In this document: piece after piece, positions 32,687-41,560 of the stretch
Layout: each line of letters starts with the position of its first letter
How positions within the stretch are numbered: the first letter of the stretch is position 1
Source of the DNA: Chitinophagaceae bacterium
GTDB taxonomy: Bacteria; Bacteroidota; Bacteroidia; Chitinophagales; Chitinophagaceae
DNA: 42,278 bases
NCBI GenBank assembly: GCA_903642275.1
Contig: CAHJWK010000028.1
Coordinates: 1 to 42,278, forward strand
Direction: 5' to 3'
Notes under the pieces: model-generated
The model's input: only the letters and a program-made list of their open reading frames with translations
The model's database searches: none
Told to the model about the DNA's origin: nothing
Program-made: the position numbers and the translations under genes

Positions 32687-34816
32687 ATGTTATCACAACC
32701 GATACAAGTAAGTTTTAAACTGCCTGACGGGCAGGAAGTTTTTATTGAAACCGGAAGGCTTGCACGCCAGGCTGATGGTGCCGTTACTGTAAGACAGGGC
32801 AACTGTATTATTCTTGCAACAGTAGTAGCTTCAAAAGAGCCAAAAGAAGGGCAAAGTTTTTTCCCTTTAAGTGTAGATTATAATGAAAAGTTTTCTTCAG
32901 CCGGAAGAATCCCCGGTTCATTTTTTAAGCGGGAAGGCAGGCTGAACGACTATGAAATACTTACCAGCCGTTTAATAGACCGCGCATTGCGGCCTCTATT
33001 TCCTGAAGATTATTTATGTGATGTACAAGTGCTTATAACACTTATTTCTTCTGACCCTGAAGTAATGCCCGATGCATTAGCTTGCCTTGCAGCCAGCTCA
33101 GCGTTTGCTGTATCAGATGTGCCGATTAAAGAAATTCTTTCTGAAGTGAGAGTTGGAAGAGTGGATGGTGAAATGATTATTAATCCAACACGTACGCAGC
33201 TTGTAAAAGCTGACATGGATTTTATGATTGCCGCTACTGAAAAAAACCTGATGATGGTGGAAGGCGAAAGCCAAGAATGCAGCGAAGAAGATTTGGTAAA
33301 TGCGTTACAGCTGGCACATGATGCCATTCGTGTACATATTAAAGCACAACAGGAGCTGCGTGAAAAAGCAGGTGTTGATGAAAAGCGTGAATATGGCAAG
33401 CCTGAACATAATGATGAATTAAAAGAAAAAGTTAAGCAGTTTGCTGCGGAACGTTTATACCAGGTTGCGTCCGGCGGTACAGCAAAATCTGAAAGAAGTC
33501 AAGCCTTTAAATTAATAAAAGACGAATTATTGCTGAGTCTGCCAGAAGGTACAACGGATACACACATCAAACTGGCAAAAAAATATTATGAAGACCTGCA
33601 ATGGGAAGTTGTTCGTAATATGATGTTAGATGACAGGAAGCGTTTGGACGGCCGCAAGCTTGATGAAGTACGGCCATTGAATATGGAAGTAGATATTCTG
33701 CCTTCTCCGCATGGTTCGGCTTTGTTTACACGTGGTGAAACTCAATCATTAACAACAGTTACTTTAGGTACACCTTTAGATCAATTATTGGTTGAAAGCG
33801 CAGCTAAAAGCGAATACAGTCACTTCATTTTACATTATAATTTCCCACCTTTTTCAACCGGTGAAGTTAAGATGATGCGTGGCCCGGGCAGGAGAGAAGT
33901 TGGCCATGGTAATCTTGCAATGCGCAGTTTAAAACAAATGATGCCTGGCAGCGAATATCCATATACAGTACGTGTGGTAAGTGATATTTTGGAAAGTAAT
34001 GGTTCATCCTCCATGGCTACTGTTTGTGCAGGTTCGCTTGCGTTGATGGATGCCGGTGTTCCTATCCCAAAACATGTAAGCGGGGTTGCGATGGGACTGA
34101 TTACAAGAGACGATAATAAGTATGCGATACTTACTGATATTTTAGGTGATGAAGACCATCTTGGTGATATGGATTTTAAAGTTACCGGAACACGTGATGG
34201 TATTTGCGGTGTTCAGATGGATATTAAGGTTGATGGGTTAAGCATGGATGTTATGCGTGAAGCATTAGAGCAGGCACGAAAAGGCAGGTTGCATATTCTT
34301 GATGCTATGTACACAGCCCTGGAAGCAGCAAGGCCTGAAGTAAAATCTCATGCACCGAGAATGGAAAAACTGATTATTGATAAAGAATTTATTGGTGCAG
34401 TTATCGGGCCTGGCGGAAAAGTGATACAGGAAATTCAGAAAGAAACCGGTACCACAATTAATATAGAAGAAGTTGGCAATTTTGGTGAAGTAAGCTTTTT
34501 TTCAACCAATAAAGAAGGCGTTGAAAAAGCCTTAAGATGGGTTAAAGGTATTGTAGCTGTTCCGCAGGTAGGCGAAGTGTATGAAGCTAAAGTAAAAACT
34601 ATTCAACCGTACGGTGCCTTTGTTGAGTTCTTACCAAAGAAAGAAGGTTTATTGCACATAAGTGAAGTAAGCTGGAAGCGCCTGGAAACTATGGAAGGTG
34701 TTTTGAATGAAGGTGATATGGTAAAAGTTAAACTGATTGGTTTAGACCCAAGAACAGGTAAATTTAAACTTAGCCGTAAAGCTTTGATGCCAAGGCCGGA
34801 TGGTGTTAAATCATAG
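32687..34816 (+). CDS. pnp: Polyribonucleotide nucleotidyltransferase
   Basis: A 3'-5' phosphorolytic exoribonuclease, 709 residues. Domains in order: first RNase PH-like (about 1-215; FFKREGRLNDYEILTSRLID), helical linker, second RNase PH-like (about 310-545; HFILHYNFPPFSTGEVKMMR, ATVCAGSLALMDAG, ILGDEDHLGDMDFKV), KH (VIGPGGKVIQEIQKETGT, about 565-590) and S1 (PYGAFVEFLPKKEGLLHISE, about 640-690). The lengths are standard. Acts in mRNA decay, probably as a trimer. It follows rpsO. Confidence 0.97.
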   Translation: MLSQPIQVSFKLPDGQEVFIETGRLARQADGAVTVRQGNCIILATVVASKEPKEGQSFFPLSVDYNEKFSSAGRIPGSFFKREGRLNDYEILTSRLIDRALRPLFPEDYLCDVQVLITLISSDPEVMPDALACLAASSAFAVSDVPIKEILSEVRVGRVDGEMIINPTRTQLVKADMDFMIAATEKNLMMVEGESQECSEEDLVNALQLAHDAIRVHIKAQQELREKAGVDEKREYGKPEHNDELKEKVKQFAAERLYQVASGGTAKSERSQAFKLIKDELLLSLPEGTTDTHIKLAKKYYEDLQWEVVRNMMLDDRKRLDGRKLDEVRPLNMEVDILPSPHGSALFTRGETQSLTTVTLGTPLDQLLVESAAKSEYSHFILHYNFPPFSTGEVKMMRGPGRREVGHGNLAMRSLKQMMPGSEYPYTVRVVSDILESNGSSSMATVCAGSLALMDAGVPIPKHVSGVAMGLITRDDNKYAILTDILGDEDHLGDMDFKVTGTRDGICGVQMDIKVDGLSMDVMREALEQARKGRLHILDAMYTALEAARPEVKSHAPRMEKLIIDKEFIGAVIGPGGKVIQEIQKETGTTINIEEVGNFGEVSFFSTNKEGVEKALRWVKGIVAVPQVGEVYEAKVKTIQPYGAFVEFLPKKEGLLHISEVSWKRLETMEGVLNEGDMVKVKLIGLDPRTGKFKLSRKALMPRPDGVKS

Positions 34817-34913
34817 CAGCAGTAATATTCAGCGATTTTTTGAAGCCTGGTTAAAGCCGCTTTTTTATACAGATTAGCTGGCACACCTATCGACATCTAA
34901 TTAAAAAAAAGTC

Positions 34914-35031
34914 ATGAACAAAGCAATATTTATTAGTATTTAGTGCGCTGGTTACTATTTATTTTGCTTTTCAAGAAATCCTAGGTCAAATCAACCTTAA
35001 ATACAAAAACCAAAACCTTGACTTCAACTAA
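34914..35031 (+). pseudogene. Possible decayed small hydrophobic ORF
   Basis: The stretch 34817-35081 holds no intact gene. From ATG 34914 the frame reads MNKAIFISI and stops; shifting by one base continues as FSALVTIYFAFQEILGQ to a stop at 35029-35031. This may be a frameshifted small membrane protein, or chance. No homologue is recognised. Confidence 0.2.
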
Positions 35032-35081
35032 AACAACATCATCTTGCCATGAATTTGCTTACAATAATTTGTTGTATTTAT

Positions 35082-36368
35082 CTACCAATATTTATAGCCG
35101 GTAAGCCGTGCATATTCAACTTTAGCCAGGCACAACTGATACTGATATTGCAATTTGGTTAATAAAACACGCTGAAGATTTACAGCGGCATCTGTAATAT
35201 CGGTATTTAACCCAATACCATTTAAATAACGGCTTGAAGCAATTTGCTGTTGAGAAGTTGCATTATCAATCTGCGATTGCATATTATTTATTTTGTAAGC
35301 ATTGGTTTGAATATCATCAAGTGCCTGCTGAATATTCTTTGAATACTCATTACTTAATGTTTCCTGCATCAACTGGTTTTGCTTAACCTGCGATTCAGCA
35401 ATAATAATTTGCTTTTTTGTTCTTGGATTATAAATAGGAATTTTTAAAGTGGCTCCGCCGGAATAATTAAACTTCGGATCATTCACAGCAGGTACATAAC
35501 CATCTTTAACACCTGTGCTTGCATTTAATGAAACATAAGGCTTGTCAGTTAGTTTTGTTATAGCCAAACCCGTTTGTGCCTGCTGTACACGGTCTTCTGC
35601 CAAAGTAAAATCAGGAATACTTGTTTTAGCATCAATCAGCGCATCTGTAACCGGTTTAATTGCTACTTCAAAATCAAAAGAATTATCTGCAACCGTTGTG
35701 TCTCCTGCTGTGTATTGCAATAAAGCTAATTGTTTTTGCAAACTGTTTGCAAGGTCTGAGCGTCGGTTTGTTTCAATATCAATCTGTGACTGCAGGTTTA
35801 ATACATCAAGTTTTATGGCATCGCCATTATCTAATTTTTTTTGAGCAATATTCCTGTTTACACCAAGATAATTCAACACACTGTCTTCAACGTTAATTGA
35901 TTTTCTTAAATAAACAATATTATAATAAACAGTTGATACCTGGCTTGCCAGTTGTGTTTGTACATTCAGTACATTATCAATTGAATATTTCAAATCAGAT
36001 TTTGATTTATCAATATTTGCTTTTAGTCTTCCAAAATCAAGCACTACAAAAGTTGCACCTACATGAGCATCATAATTATTCACAGGCGCAAACTGGAAAT
36101 TTTCTGTGTGCCCATTCACCTGTAACGGTAACTGAATTTTTGGCTTTACGTATTCATAACTTAACGTACCATCAATTATTGGTTGATTGGTTTTAGCAAG
36201 GTCCAGGCTTTCCTGTGCAATTTCGACCTGGTTAGTTGCTTCTTTTACACGCGGATAATAATTAAATGAGCCATCAACCAAATTCTTTAGTTCATTATTT
36301 GTGGTTACCTGTGCTGTTGCCATTACAGAAACAATAGCAAATAATAATGTTATAGAAGATTTTTTCAT
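35082..36368 (-). CDS. TolC-family outer-membrane efflux protein
   Basis: A protein of about 428 residues with a signal peptide (MKKSSITLLFAIVSVMATAQ; ATG 36368 preferred over 36386) and two OEP repeats, long coiled-coil helices rich in Gln/Asn (VKEATNQVEIAQESLDLAKT; QNQLMQETLSNEYSKNIQQA). It forms the outer-membrane channel of the tripartite pump with the EmrA- and EmrB-like proteins encoded just upstream. It is the last gene of the tetR-emrA-emrB-tolC operon. Confidence 0.9.
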   Translation of the reverse strand: MKKSSITLLFAIVSVMATAQVTTNNELKNLVDGSFNYYPRVKEATNQVEIAQESLDLAKTNQPIIDGTLSYEYVKPKIQLPLQVNGHTENFQFAPVNNYDAHVGATFVVLDFGRLKANIDKSKSDLKYSIDNVLNVQTQLASQVSTVYYNIVYLRKSINVEDSVLNYLGVNRNIAQKKLDNGDAIKLDVLNLQSQIDIETNRRSDLANSLQKQLALLQYTAGDTTVADNSFDFEVAIKPVTDALIDAKTSIPDFTLAEDRVQQAQTGLAITKLTDKPYVSLNASTGVKDGYVPAVNDPKFNYSGGATLKIPIYNPRTKKQIIIAESQVKQNQLMQETLSNEYSKNIQQALDDIQTNAYKINNMQSQIDNATSQQQIASSRYLNGIGLNTDITDAAVNLQRVLLTKLQYQYQLCLAKVEYARLTGYKYW

Positions 36369-36400
36369 TGTAAACTTTTTAATCATTCAGTCAGCAAAAA

Positions 36401-37981
36401 TTAATGCGCTTCCATCATAGCTTTTTTTGCTTCCGCTGAAGGTGCTGCTGCAGTTTTTTTCTTTGTTCTTAAAAATGTTACTAATGGAATTACCGCAATA
36501 AAAAATATTGCAATCAACCTGAATGTATCTAAATAAGAAAGATAATAAGATTGCCTGTCAACCTGGTTACTAAGAATGCCTAATGCAGAATGCGCAGCTG
36601 TTATACTATCAATGCCACCTCTTGCAGATAAGCCTTGGGCTATAGTAGTTAATCTCTGTGTAACTGCAAGAGAACCTTGCGTAAGATTGCTTACAAGATT
36701 AGTGCGATGCATAGCATAACGATGTGCGATATAATTATTTGCTATCGCGATGCCAAATGCGCCGCCCAACTGGCGTATCATATTATTTAATGCAATACCT
36801 GAAGAATATTCCTGCGGTTTTAAACCGACGACCGCCTGGTTAATTAATGGTAACTGCACCATTGATATACCAAATGCACGTAAAGCCAACGGGATGAAGA
36901 AACCCCATAATCCCACATCTAAACTAACTCTTGATGTAAGCACACAATACAAAGCAAACAAAATAAACCCTACTGCTACAAAAGGTACAGCGGAAACACC
37001 TTTACTCATAGTTTTACCAATCACCGGCATCATTGCTACAGCAATTAATGTAGGCGCCAGTAATGATAAACCAGTTATATAAGCTGTAAAGCCTAAGACT
37101 CGCTGCGCAAGCACCGGATATACAAACACTGAAGTGAACAAACCAAAACCGGCAACAAATGTAAAGATGGTTGTAAAGGCAAGATTGCGGTTACCTAACA
37201 CTCTTAAATTAACTGCGGGCTTTGGTATGCGTATCTCCCGTACAATAAAACTTACTAAACCAACTACAGCTATTACCGTACAAATACGAATTGAATTACT
37301 GCTGAACCAGTCTTCTGCTTCGCCACGCTCCAATACATATTGTAAACAACCAATACCAGCCATTAACATACCAATGCCCGGATAATCAATATAGATATCT
37401 TTTTTACCGTTCCCTTCTCCTTCTTTTTTACTAACAAAAGTGTAAGCAAAAATAGCTGCTATAATACCAACCGGAATATTAATCATGAAAATAGAAGGCC
37501 AACTGTAATGTTCAATAATGTAACCGCCTAATGTTGGTCCTAATGTTGGGCCAAGCACTAAGCCCATTCCAAATAAACCGGATGCGATTGGCCTGTCTTT
37601 AGGTTCAAATGCATCAAATAAAATCGCCTGCGAAGTAGATAATAATGCTCCGCCGCCAACACCCTGAATAAATCGCCATGCAATTAATTCAACCAGAGAA
37701 GTTGAATTACCGCACATGTAAGATGCGATAGTAAAAATTATCATTGAAGCGAGGTAATAATTTTTTCTGCCGAAATATTCTGCGAGAAAACTTGTAAGCG
37801 GAATGATGATAACATTAGCAATTGCATACGATGTAATAACCCAGCTTATATCTTCAATACTTACACAAAGACTGCCTGCCATATCATTCAAAGCCACATT
37901 TACAATTGAAGTATCAATCAGTTCCATAACTGCGGCTGATACTGTTGTAATAACAATTATATATTGCGTGATTTTGTTCAT
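36401..37981 (-). CDS. DHA2-family MFS drug efflux permease, EmrB-like
   Basis: A 526-residue inner-membrane transporter with about 14 hydrophobic helices. MFS signatures are AEYFGRKNYYLAS (motif A-like loop), FIQGVGGGALLSTSQAI (motif B region) and GLVLGPTLGPTLGG (motif C of drug antiporters), plus MELIDTSIVNVALNDM at the start, typical of EmrB/QacA. It exports hydrophobic compounds using the proton gradient. The substrate is unknown. It sits between EmrA-like and TolC-like genes, giving a complete pump. Confidence 0.93.
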   Translation of the reverse strand: MNKITQYIIVITTVSAAVMELIDTSIVNVALNDMAGSLCVSIEDISWVITSYAIANVIIIPLTSFLAEYFGRKNYYLASMIIFTIASYMCGNSTSLVELIAWRFIQGVGGGALLSTSQAILFDAFEPKDRPIASGLFGMGLVLGPTLGPTLGGYIIEHYSWPSIFMINIPVGIIAAIFAYTFVSKKEGEGNGKKDIYIDYPGIGMLMAGIGCLQYVLERGEAEDWFSSNSIRICTVIAVVGLVSFIVREIRIPKPAVNLRVLGNRNLAFTTIFTFVAGFGLFTSVFVYPVLAQRVLGFTAYITGLSLLAPTLIAVAMMPVIGKTMSKGVSAVPFVAVGFILFALYCVLTSRVSLDVGLWGFFIPLALRAFGISMVQLPLINQAVVGLKPQEYSSGIALNNMIRQLGGAFGIAIANNYIAHRYAMHRTNLVSNLTQGSLAVTQRLTTIAQGLSARGGIDSITAAHSALGILSNQVDRQSYYLSYLDTFRLIAIFFIAVIPLVTFLRTKKKTAAAPSAEAKKAMMEAH

Positions 37982-38011
37982 TAAAATAAATTACAGGCCG
38001 TTCTTACTTGT

Positions 38012-39064
38012 TTAATTTTTTGTTTTGATACTTATGTAAGCGCTCAGGCCTGCACGTAAAATACTGCTGTAGCGTGGCGTATTATCTATATTGATTTTTA
38101 CAGGGATACGTTGTGTAACCTTTACAAAGTTTCCACTTGAATTATCAGGAGGCAGGATAGAAAATTTTGCACCGGTTGCTTCACTTAAACTGCCAATACT
38201 TCCTTTAAGTGATGAATCAGGATAAGCATCTAAGGAAATTTCAACCGGCATGCCATTATAAAATCTTTTTATCTGCGTTTCTTTAAAATTGGCAACTACC
38301 CAATATGATGAATCATTCACAATAGAAAAAAGTGGTGCTCCTGCCTGCACATATTGGCCTGCGGCAATGTTTAATTTACCAACCTTACCCGATTCAGGAG
38401 CATAAATTTTTGTGTAAGATATTTTTAACTGTTGTTGTTTTATAGCTGCATCCTTCATGCTTAACGCGGCTTCTGATTTTTTTACGTTTGCCTGTAAAAT
38501 TGCAATGCGGCTTTGTGCTGTTGACAAATCGCTTTCGTTATTGGTTGTCTGTTGTGTTGCCTGTTCTAAATTATAACGGCTGTCATCAAGCTGCTTTTTA
38601 GTTATTGCCTGGTCTTTATATAAATTTTGATTGCGCTGATAATCATCCTGCGCCTGTTGCACTTTAATTGATGAAAGATGTATATCCCCATTGTTAGAGC
38701 CAAGTGATATCCTGGAATTTTTTAATGATGCCTGTGCACTTATAATATCAGCCTGCGAAGCATCATAATCAGCCTGCATTTGCAACAATTGCGTTTGCAG
38801 TTCAGCATCATCAAGCTCAACCAGCAACTGTCCGCCTTTTACTGAATCATAATCTTTAACATCAATAAATTTTACGTAACCACCTACACGCGGCAGTACA
38901 GGCGATATCTGTGTTTCTACCTGTGCATCATCAGTTGTTTCGTGTGACATAGCAAAGGAGATTTTTTTCCAGCCAATAATTACTCCCACAATTACCAGTA
39001 CTCCAATTATTACAAAACGAATTGGTGATTTTTTCTTCTTTGGTTCTTTATTTTCTTCAGCCAT
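38012..39064 (-). CDS. HlyD-family periplasmic adaptor, EmrA-like
   Basis: A 350-residue membrane-fusion protein: cytoplasmic Lys-rich N-terminus, one transmembrane helix (about 16-33), lipoyl-like half motifs (VKGGQLLVELDD; YAPESGKVGKLNIAAGQYV), a long coiled coil (about 85-205) and a beta-barrel part (WVVANFKETQIKRFYNGMPV). It links the EmrB-like permease with the TolC-like channel. It starts 3 bp after the tetR stop and ends 30 bp before the emrB-like gene. Confidence 0.93.
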   Translation of the reverse strand: MAEENKEPKKKKSPIRFVIIGVLVIVGVIIGWKKISFAMSHETTDDAQVETQISPVLPRVGGYVKFIDVKDYDSVKGGQLLVELDDAELQTQLLQMQADYDASQADIISAQASLKNSRISLGSNNGDIHLSSIKVQQAQDDYQRNQNLYKDQAITKKQLDDSRYNLEQATQQTTNNESDLSTAQSRIAILQANVKKSEAALSMKDAAIKQQQLKISYTKIYAPESGKVGKLNIAAGQYVQAGAPLFSIVNDSSYWVVANFKETQIKRFYNGMPVEISLDAYPDSSLKGSIGSLSEATGAKFSILPPDNSSGNFVKVTQRIPVKINIDNTPRYSSILRAGLSAYISIKTKN

Positions 39065-39067
39065 AAT

Positions 39068-39682
39068 TTAGTTTATTAAATAAGAATGCATTAATTGTTT
39101 TAAATGATTTTTTACGCGCTTCCTAAACTTTACATCGTCATAAGGCACGTAACTGAGTTCTTTATTTAAAAGCCTGTTACAAAATTTTTTGGACAATAGC
39201 ATTTGGTTGATAGTGCCGATAAGCGTTGCTATTGTCAGCTCAATATCAACTTTTTTAAATTCATTTTTTTTTATGCCTGCTTCAATAATATTTTTAATGA
39301 TGATTGAATTAGGAATCAGGTTATCTACAATTGAAGTCTGCAGCTCATCACGTTGGTTTAAAATCAGTTCATGATAAATCAACCGGTGAAAAGAGCGATG
39401 CGTAAAAAGCCGCTCTACATAAGAATCAATTACTGCATCTATTTTTTCTATATAAGTAAACTTTGTATTATGCAAAATCTCATCAAGCAATACACGGGTA
39501 AGCGAAGATTTATATTTTACAATGCTTTCGAACAGTTTTTCTTTAGAGCCAAAATAATAATTAACCATTGCCAGGTTAACTGAAGCGCTTTCTGCAATGT
39601 CCCGAATGGAAGTGCCTTCATAACCTTTGCCGGCAAACAAATTCATAGCTGTTTCAATAATATGTGTTCGCTTATCTTTCAT
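39068..39682 (-). CDS. TetR/AcrR-family repressor of the efflux operon
   Basis: A 204-residue regulator from the ATG at 39682 (MKDKRTHIIETAMNLF). The HTH is clear: GYEGTSIRDIAESASVNLAM followed by VNYYFGSKEKLFESIV. The C-terminal ligand domain is not recognised. An in-frame TTG at 39706 lies within the -7 box, so it cannot be the start. As the first gene of its own operon, with a perfect palindrome over the promoter, it is very likely an autorepressor released by a pump substrate. Confidence 0.9.
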   Translation of the reverse strand: MKDKRTHIIETAMNLFAGKGYEGTSIRDIAESASVNLAMVNYYFGSKEKLFESIVKYKSSLTRVLLDEILHNTKFTYIEKIDAVIDSYVERLFTHRSFHRLIYHELILNQRDELQTSIVDNLIPNSIIIKNIIEAGIKKNEFKKVDIELTIATLIGTINQMLLSKKFCNRLLNKELSYVPYDDVKFRKRVKNHLKQLMHSYLIN

Positions 39683-39703
39683 GCATCCTTTCAAATAAAG
39701 ATG

Positions 39704-39734
39704 CAAAATTAAACAACTGTTTTAATTAAACAAA
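39704..39734 (-). promoter_or_regulatory. Consensus Bacteroidota promoter of the efflux operon
   Basis: On the minus strand TTTG (39734-39731), a spacer of exactly 19 bases and TAATTTTG (39711-39704) match TTTG-N19-TAnnTTTG in full. The start point should be near 39698, about 15 bases before the tetR ATG. Confidence 0.85.
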
Positions 39735-39748
39735 CGTTTAATTAAAAC
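39719..39748. promoter_or_regulatory. TetR operator: 13-bp perfect inverted repeat over the -33 box
   Basis: GTTTTAATTAAAC (39719-39731), spacer AAAC, GTTTAATTAAAAC (39736-39748): perfect arms. The -33 TTTG lies across the end of one arm and the spacer, so binding would block RNA polymerase. Confidence 0.85.
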
Positions 39749-39769
39749 ATTTTGAAAAACTGATTTAAT

Positions 39770-40594
39770 TTATTGAAAAGAATATGTTACTGTCCCGAGT
39801 AACTGCTGGTGTTTGTCATAGAGAATGTCTTTTGTTTTTAATCCTTTTTCGTCATATATATAAGCCCATATAACATAGTTTGAAGAGCCTTGCGGTATTT
39901 CTGTCATTTGCGAAATATTGTTATCAGTATTATATTCAAATATAAAATCAGGCAGCATTTGCTTCGCCCGCTGATCAAAACGAACAATATCTGTTATCCT
40001 GTTTTGATTATCGTAATAATAATAGTAATGTTCGATAATCCTGCTTTTTTTCATCCAGATTTCTTCTGCAATATTTTGTTTTTCATCTTTTATAAAATGC
40101 ACAACTGTTGTATCGGCGTTATCTTTTATGCGCAACATAGAATCTGGTACATTGCCGTTATAAAACCATTGGTGTAATTCAGTTGTTTGCATATCCATTG
40201 AAGTATCTATAGTTTGAGTTTTTAAGTTCAAAATATTCCCCTGACTATTATAGGTATAATCAACATTTGAAAATGAATTAATGCTGCTGTCCGCAAAATG
40301 TATTAATACATTGTTTTGATAAGTTTCATAAGTTGTGGAGATACCACTGGATTCAAGCGCTGTTTGCGTAATTACTGATGCGTCGTTATTTTTAATTTGT
40401 CTTTCGTAAGAAAATCCCGGAGTAGGCGTATTATCAGCCTCTAAACTTTGCGCCGTTATTTGCTGAATATTATTTTTTTGATAAGTAAGATATAAGCTGT
40501 TGGATGCGGTTAGAGAAATTATATCATTATAATAATATTGGGCATTAGAAATCAGAACAAAAAAAAGGGGAGTAATTATAAGAATTTTCTTCAT
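39770..40594 (-). CDS. Secreted protein of unknown function with YD/RHS-like repeats
   Basis: A protein of about 274 residues; ATG 40594 (MKKILIITPLFFVLISNAQ) gives a clean signal peptide, though ATG 40609 and 40624 are also in frame. The sequence has repeated tyrosine/asparagine/aspartate-rich beta units (NVDYTYNSQGNILNLKTQ, HYYYYYDNQNRITDIVRFDQ, FIFEYNTDNNISQMTE, AYIYDEKGLKTKDILYD), like a short RHS/YD-repeat surface protein. No toxin or transport domain is seen. It stands alone, and its function is not known. Confidence 0.7.
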   Translation of the reverse strand: MKKILIITPLFFVLISNAQYYYNDIISLTASNSLYLTYQKNNIQQITAQSLEADNTPTPGFSYERQIKNNDASVITQTALESSGISTTYETYQNNVLIHFADSSINSFSNVDYTYNSQGNILNLKTQTIDTSMDMQTTELHQWFYNGNVPDSMLRIKDNADTTVVHFIKDEKQNIAEEIWMKKSRIIEHYYYYYDNQNRITDIVRFDQRAKQMLPDFIFEYNTDNNISQMTEIPQGSSNYVIWAYIYDEKGLKTKDILYDKHQQLLGTVTYSFQ

Positions 40595-40786
40595 TAAAAT
40601 TTGTTTCATATTCAGCATAAACAATAAACTTGCCGTTGAAATGCAAAATTTAGAACGGCAAAGAACGCGTTAAATTGTAAAAAAAATGGTTATAAATAAT
40701 GTACCATTTTATAAACAAAACTTAACAAAAATTTTCTTTGCATAGTTTATAATTCTTTTTATTTACCTGATTTTAATTAAGCTAAT

Positions 40787-41560
40787 ATGAATTACACTGA
40801 AAGTTTTACCAGGCTTGTGAAAATTATGGATGAGCTGCGGGAAAAATGTCCATGGGATAAAAAGCAAACCATTCAAACGTTGCGTACAATGACTATAGAA
40901 GAAACGTATGAACTTGCTGAAGCCATTACAAATGAAAGCTGGAACGATATAAAGGAAGAGTCTGGTGATATTTTATTACACATTATTTTCTATTCGAAAA
41001 TTGCAGCCGAAAAAAATAAGTTTAATTTGAATGATGTTATTGAAGCCATTTGTAATAAGCTTATCAAAAGACATCCGCATATTTATAGTGATGTGGTCGT
41101 AAACGATGAAGAAGACGTGAAAAAGAATTGGGAAAAAATTAAATTAGACGAAGGAAAACAATCTGTAATTAGCGGAGTTCCGGTAGCGCTGCCTGCTATT
41201 GTGAAAGCAACACGTTTACAGGAGAAAGTTAAGCAGGTCGGCTTTGAATGGAGCAATAAAGAAGATGTTTGGCTGAAGGTGGAAGAAGAAATAAAAGAAC
41301 TGCATCACGAGGTTAGTGTGGGCAATAAAGAAAATACGGAGCAGGAATTTGGCGACCTGCTTTTCAGCCTTATTAATTACGGGCGATTTTTAAATATTGA
41401 TGCGGAAAGTGCTTTGGAAAAAACAAATAAAAAATTTATCAATCGCTTTACTGCAATAGAAAAACTCGCTGCTGAACAAGGCAATAAGCTGCGTAACATG
41501 AGCCTTGAAGAAATGGATGCGCTCTGGAATATTGTGAAAAAACAAAATGCTGTTAATTGA
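40787..41560 (+). CDS. mazG: Nucleoside triphosphate pyrophosphohydrolase MazG
   Basis: Hydrolyses NTPs to NMP and pyrophosphate, limiting misincorporation and, in E. coli, ppGpp levels. It has 257 residues with two MazG domains: CPWDKKQTIQTLRTMTIEE-TYEL with the metal site ESGDILLHIIFY, and VEEEIKELHHEV...EQEFGDLLFSLINY. The end MDALWNIVKKQ is a common family tail. The stop overlaps the TTG of the following gene, suggesting coupling. Confidence 0.95.
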   Translation: MNYTESFTRLVKIMDELREKCPWDKKQTIQTLRTMTIEETYELAEAITNESWNDIKEESGDILLHIIFYSKIAAEKNKFNLNDVIEAICNKLIKRHPHIYSDVVVNDEEDVKKNWEKIKLDEGKQSVISGVPVALPAIVKATRLQEKVKQVGFEWSNKEDVWLKVEEEIKELHHEVSVGNKENTEQEFGDLLFSLINYGRFLNIDAESALEKTNKKFINRFTAIEKLAAEQGNKLRNMSLEEMDALWNIVKKQNAVN

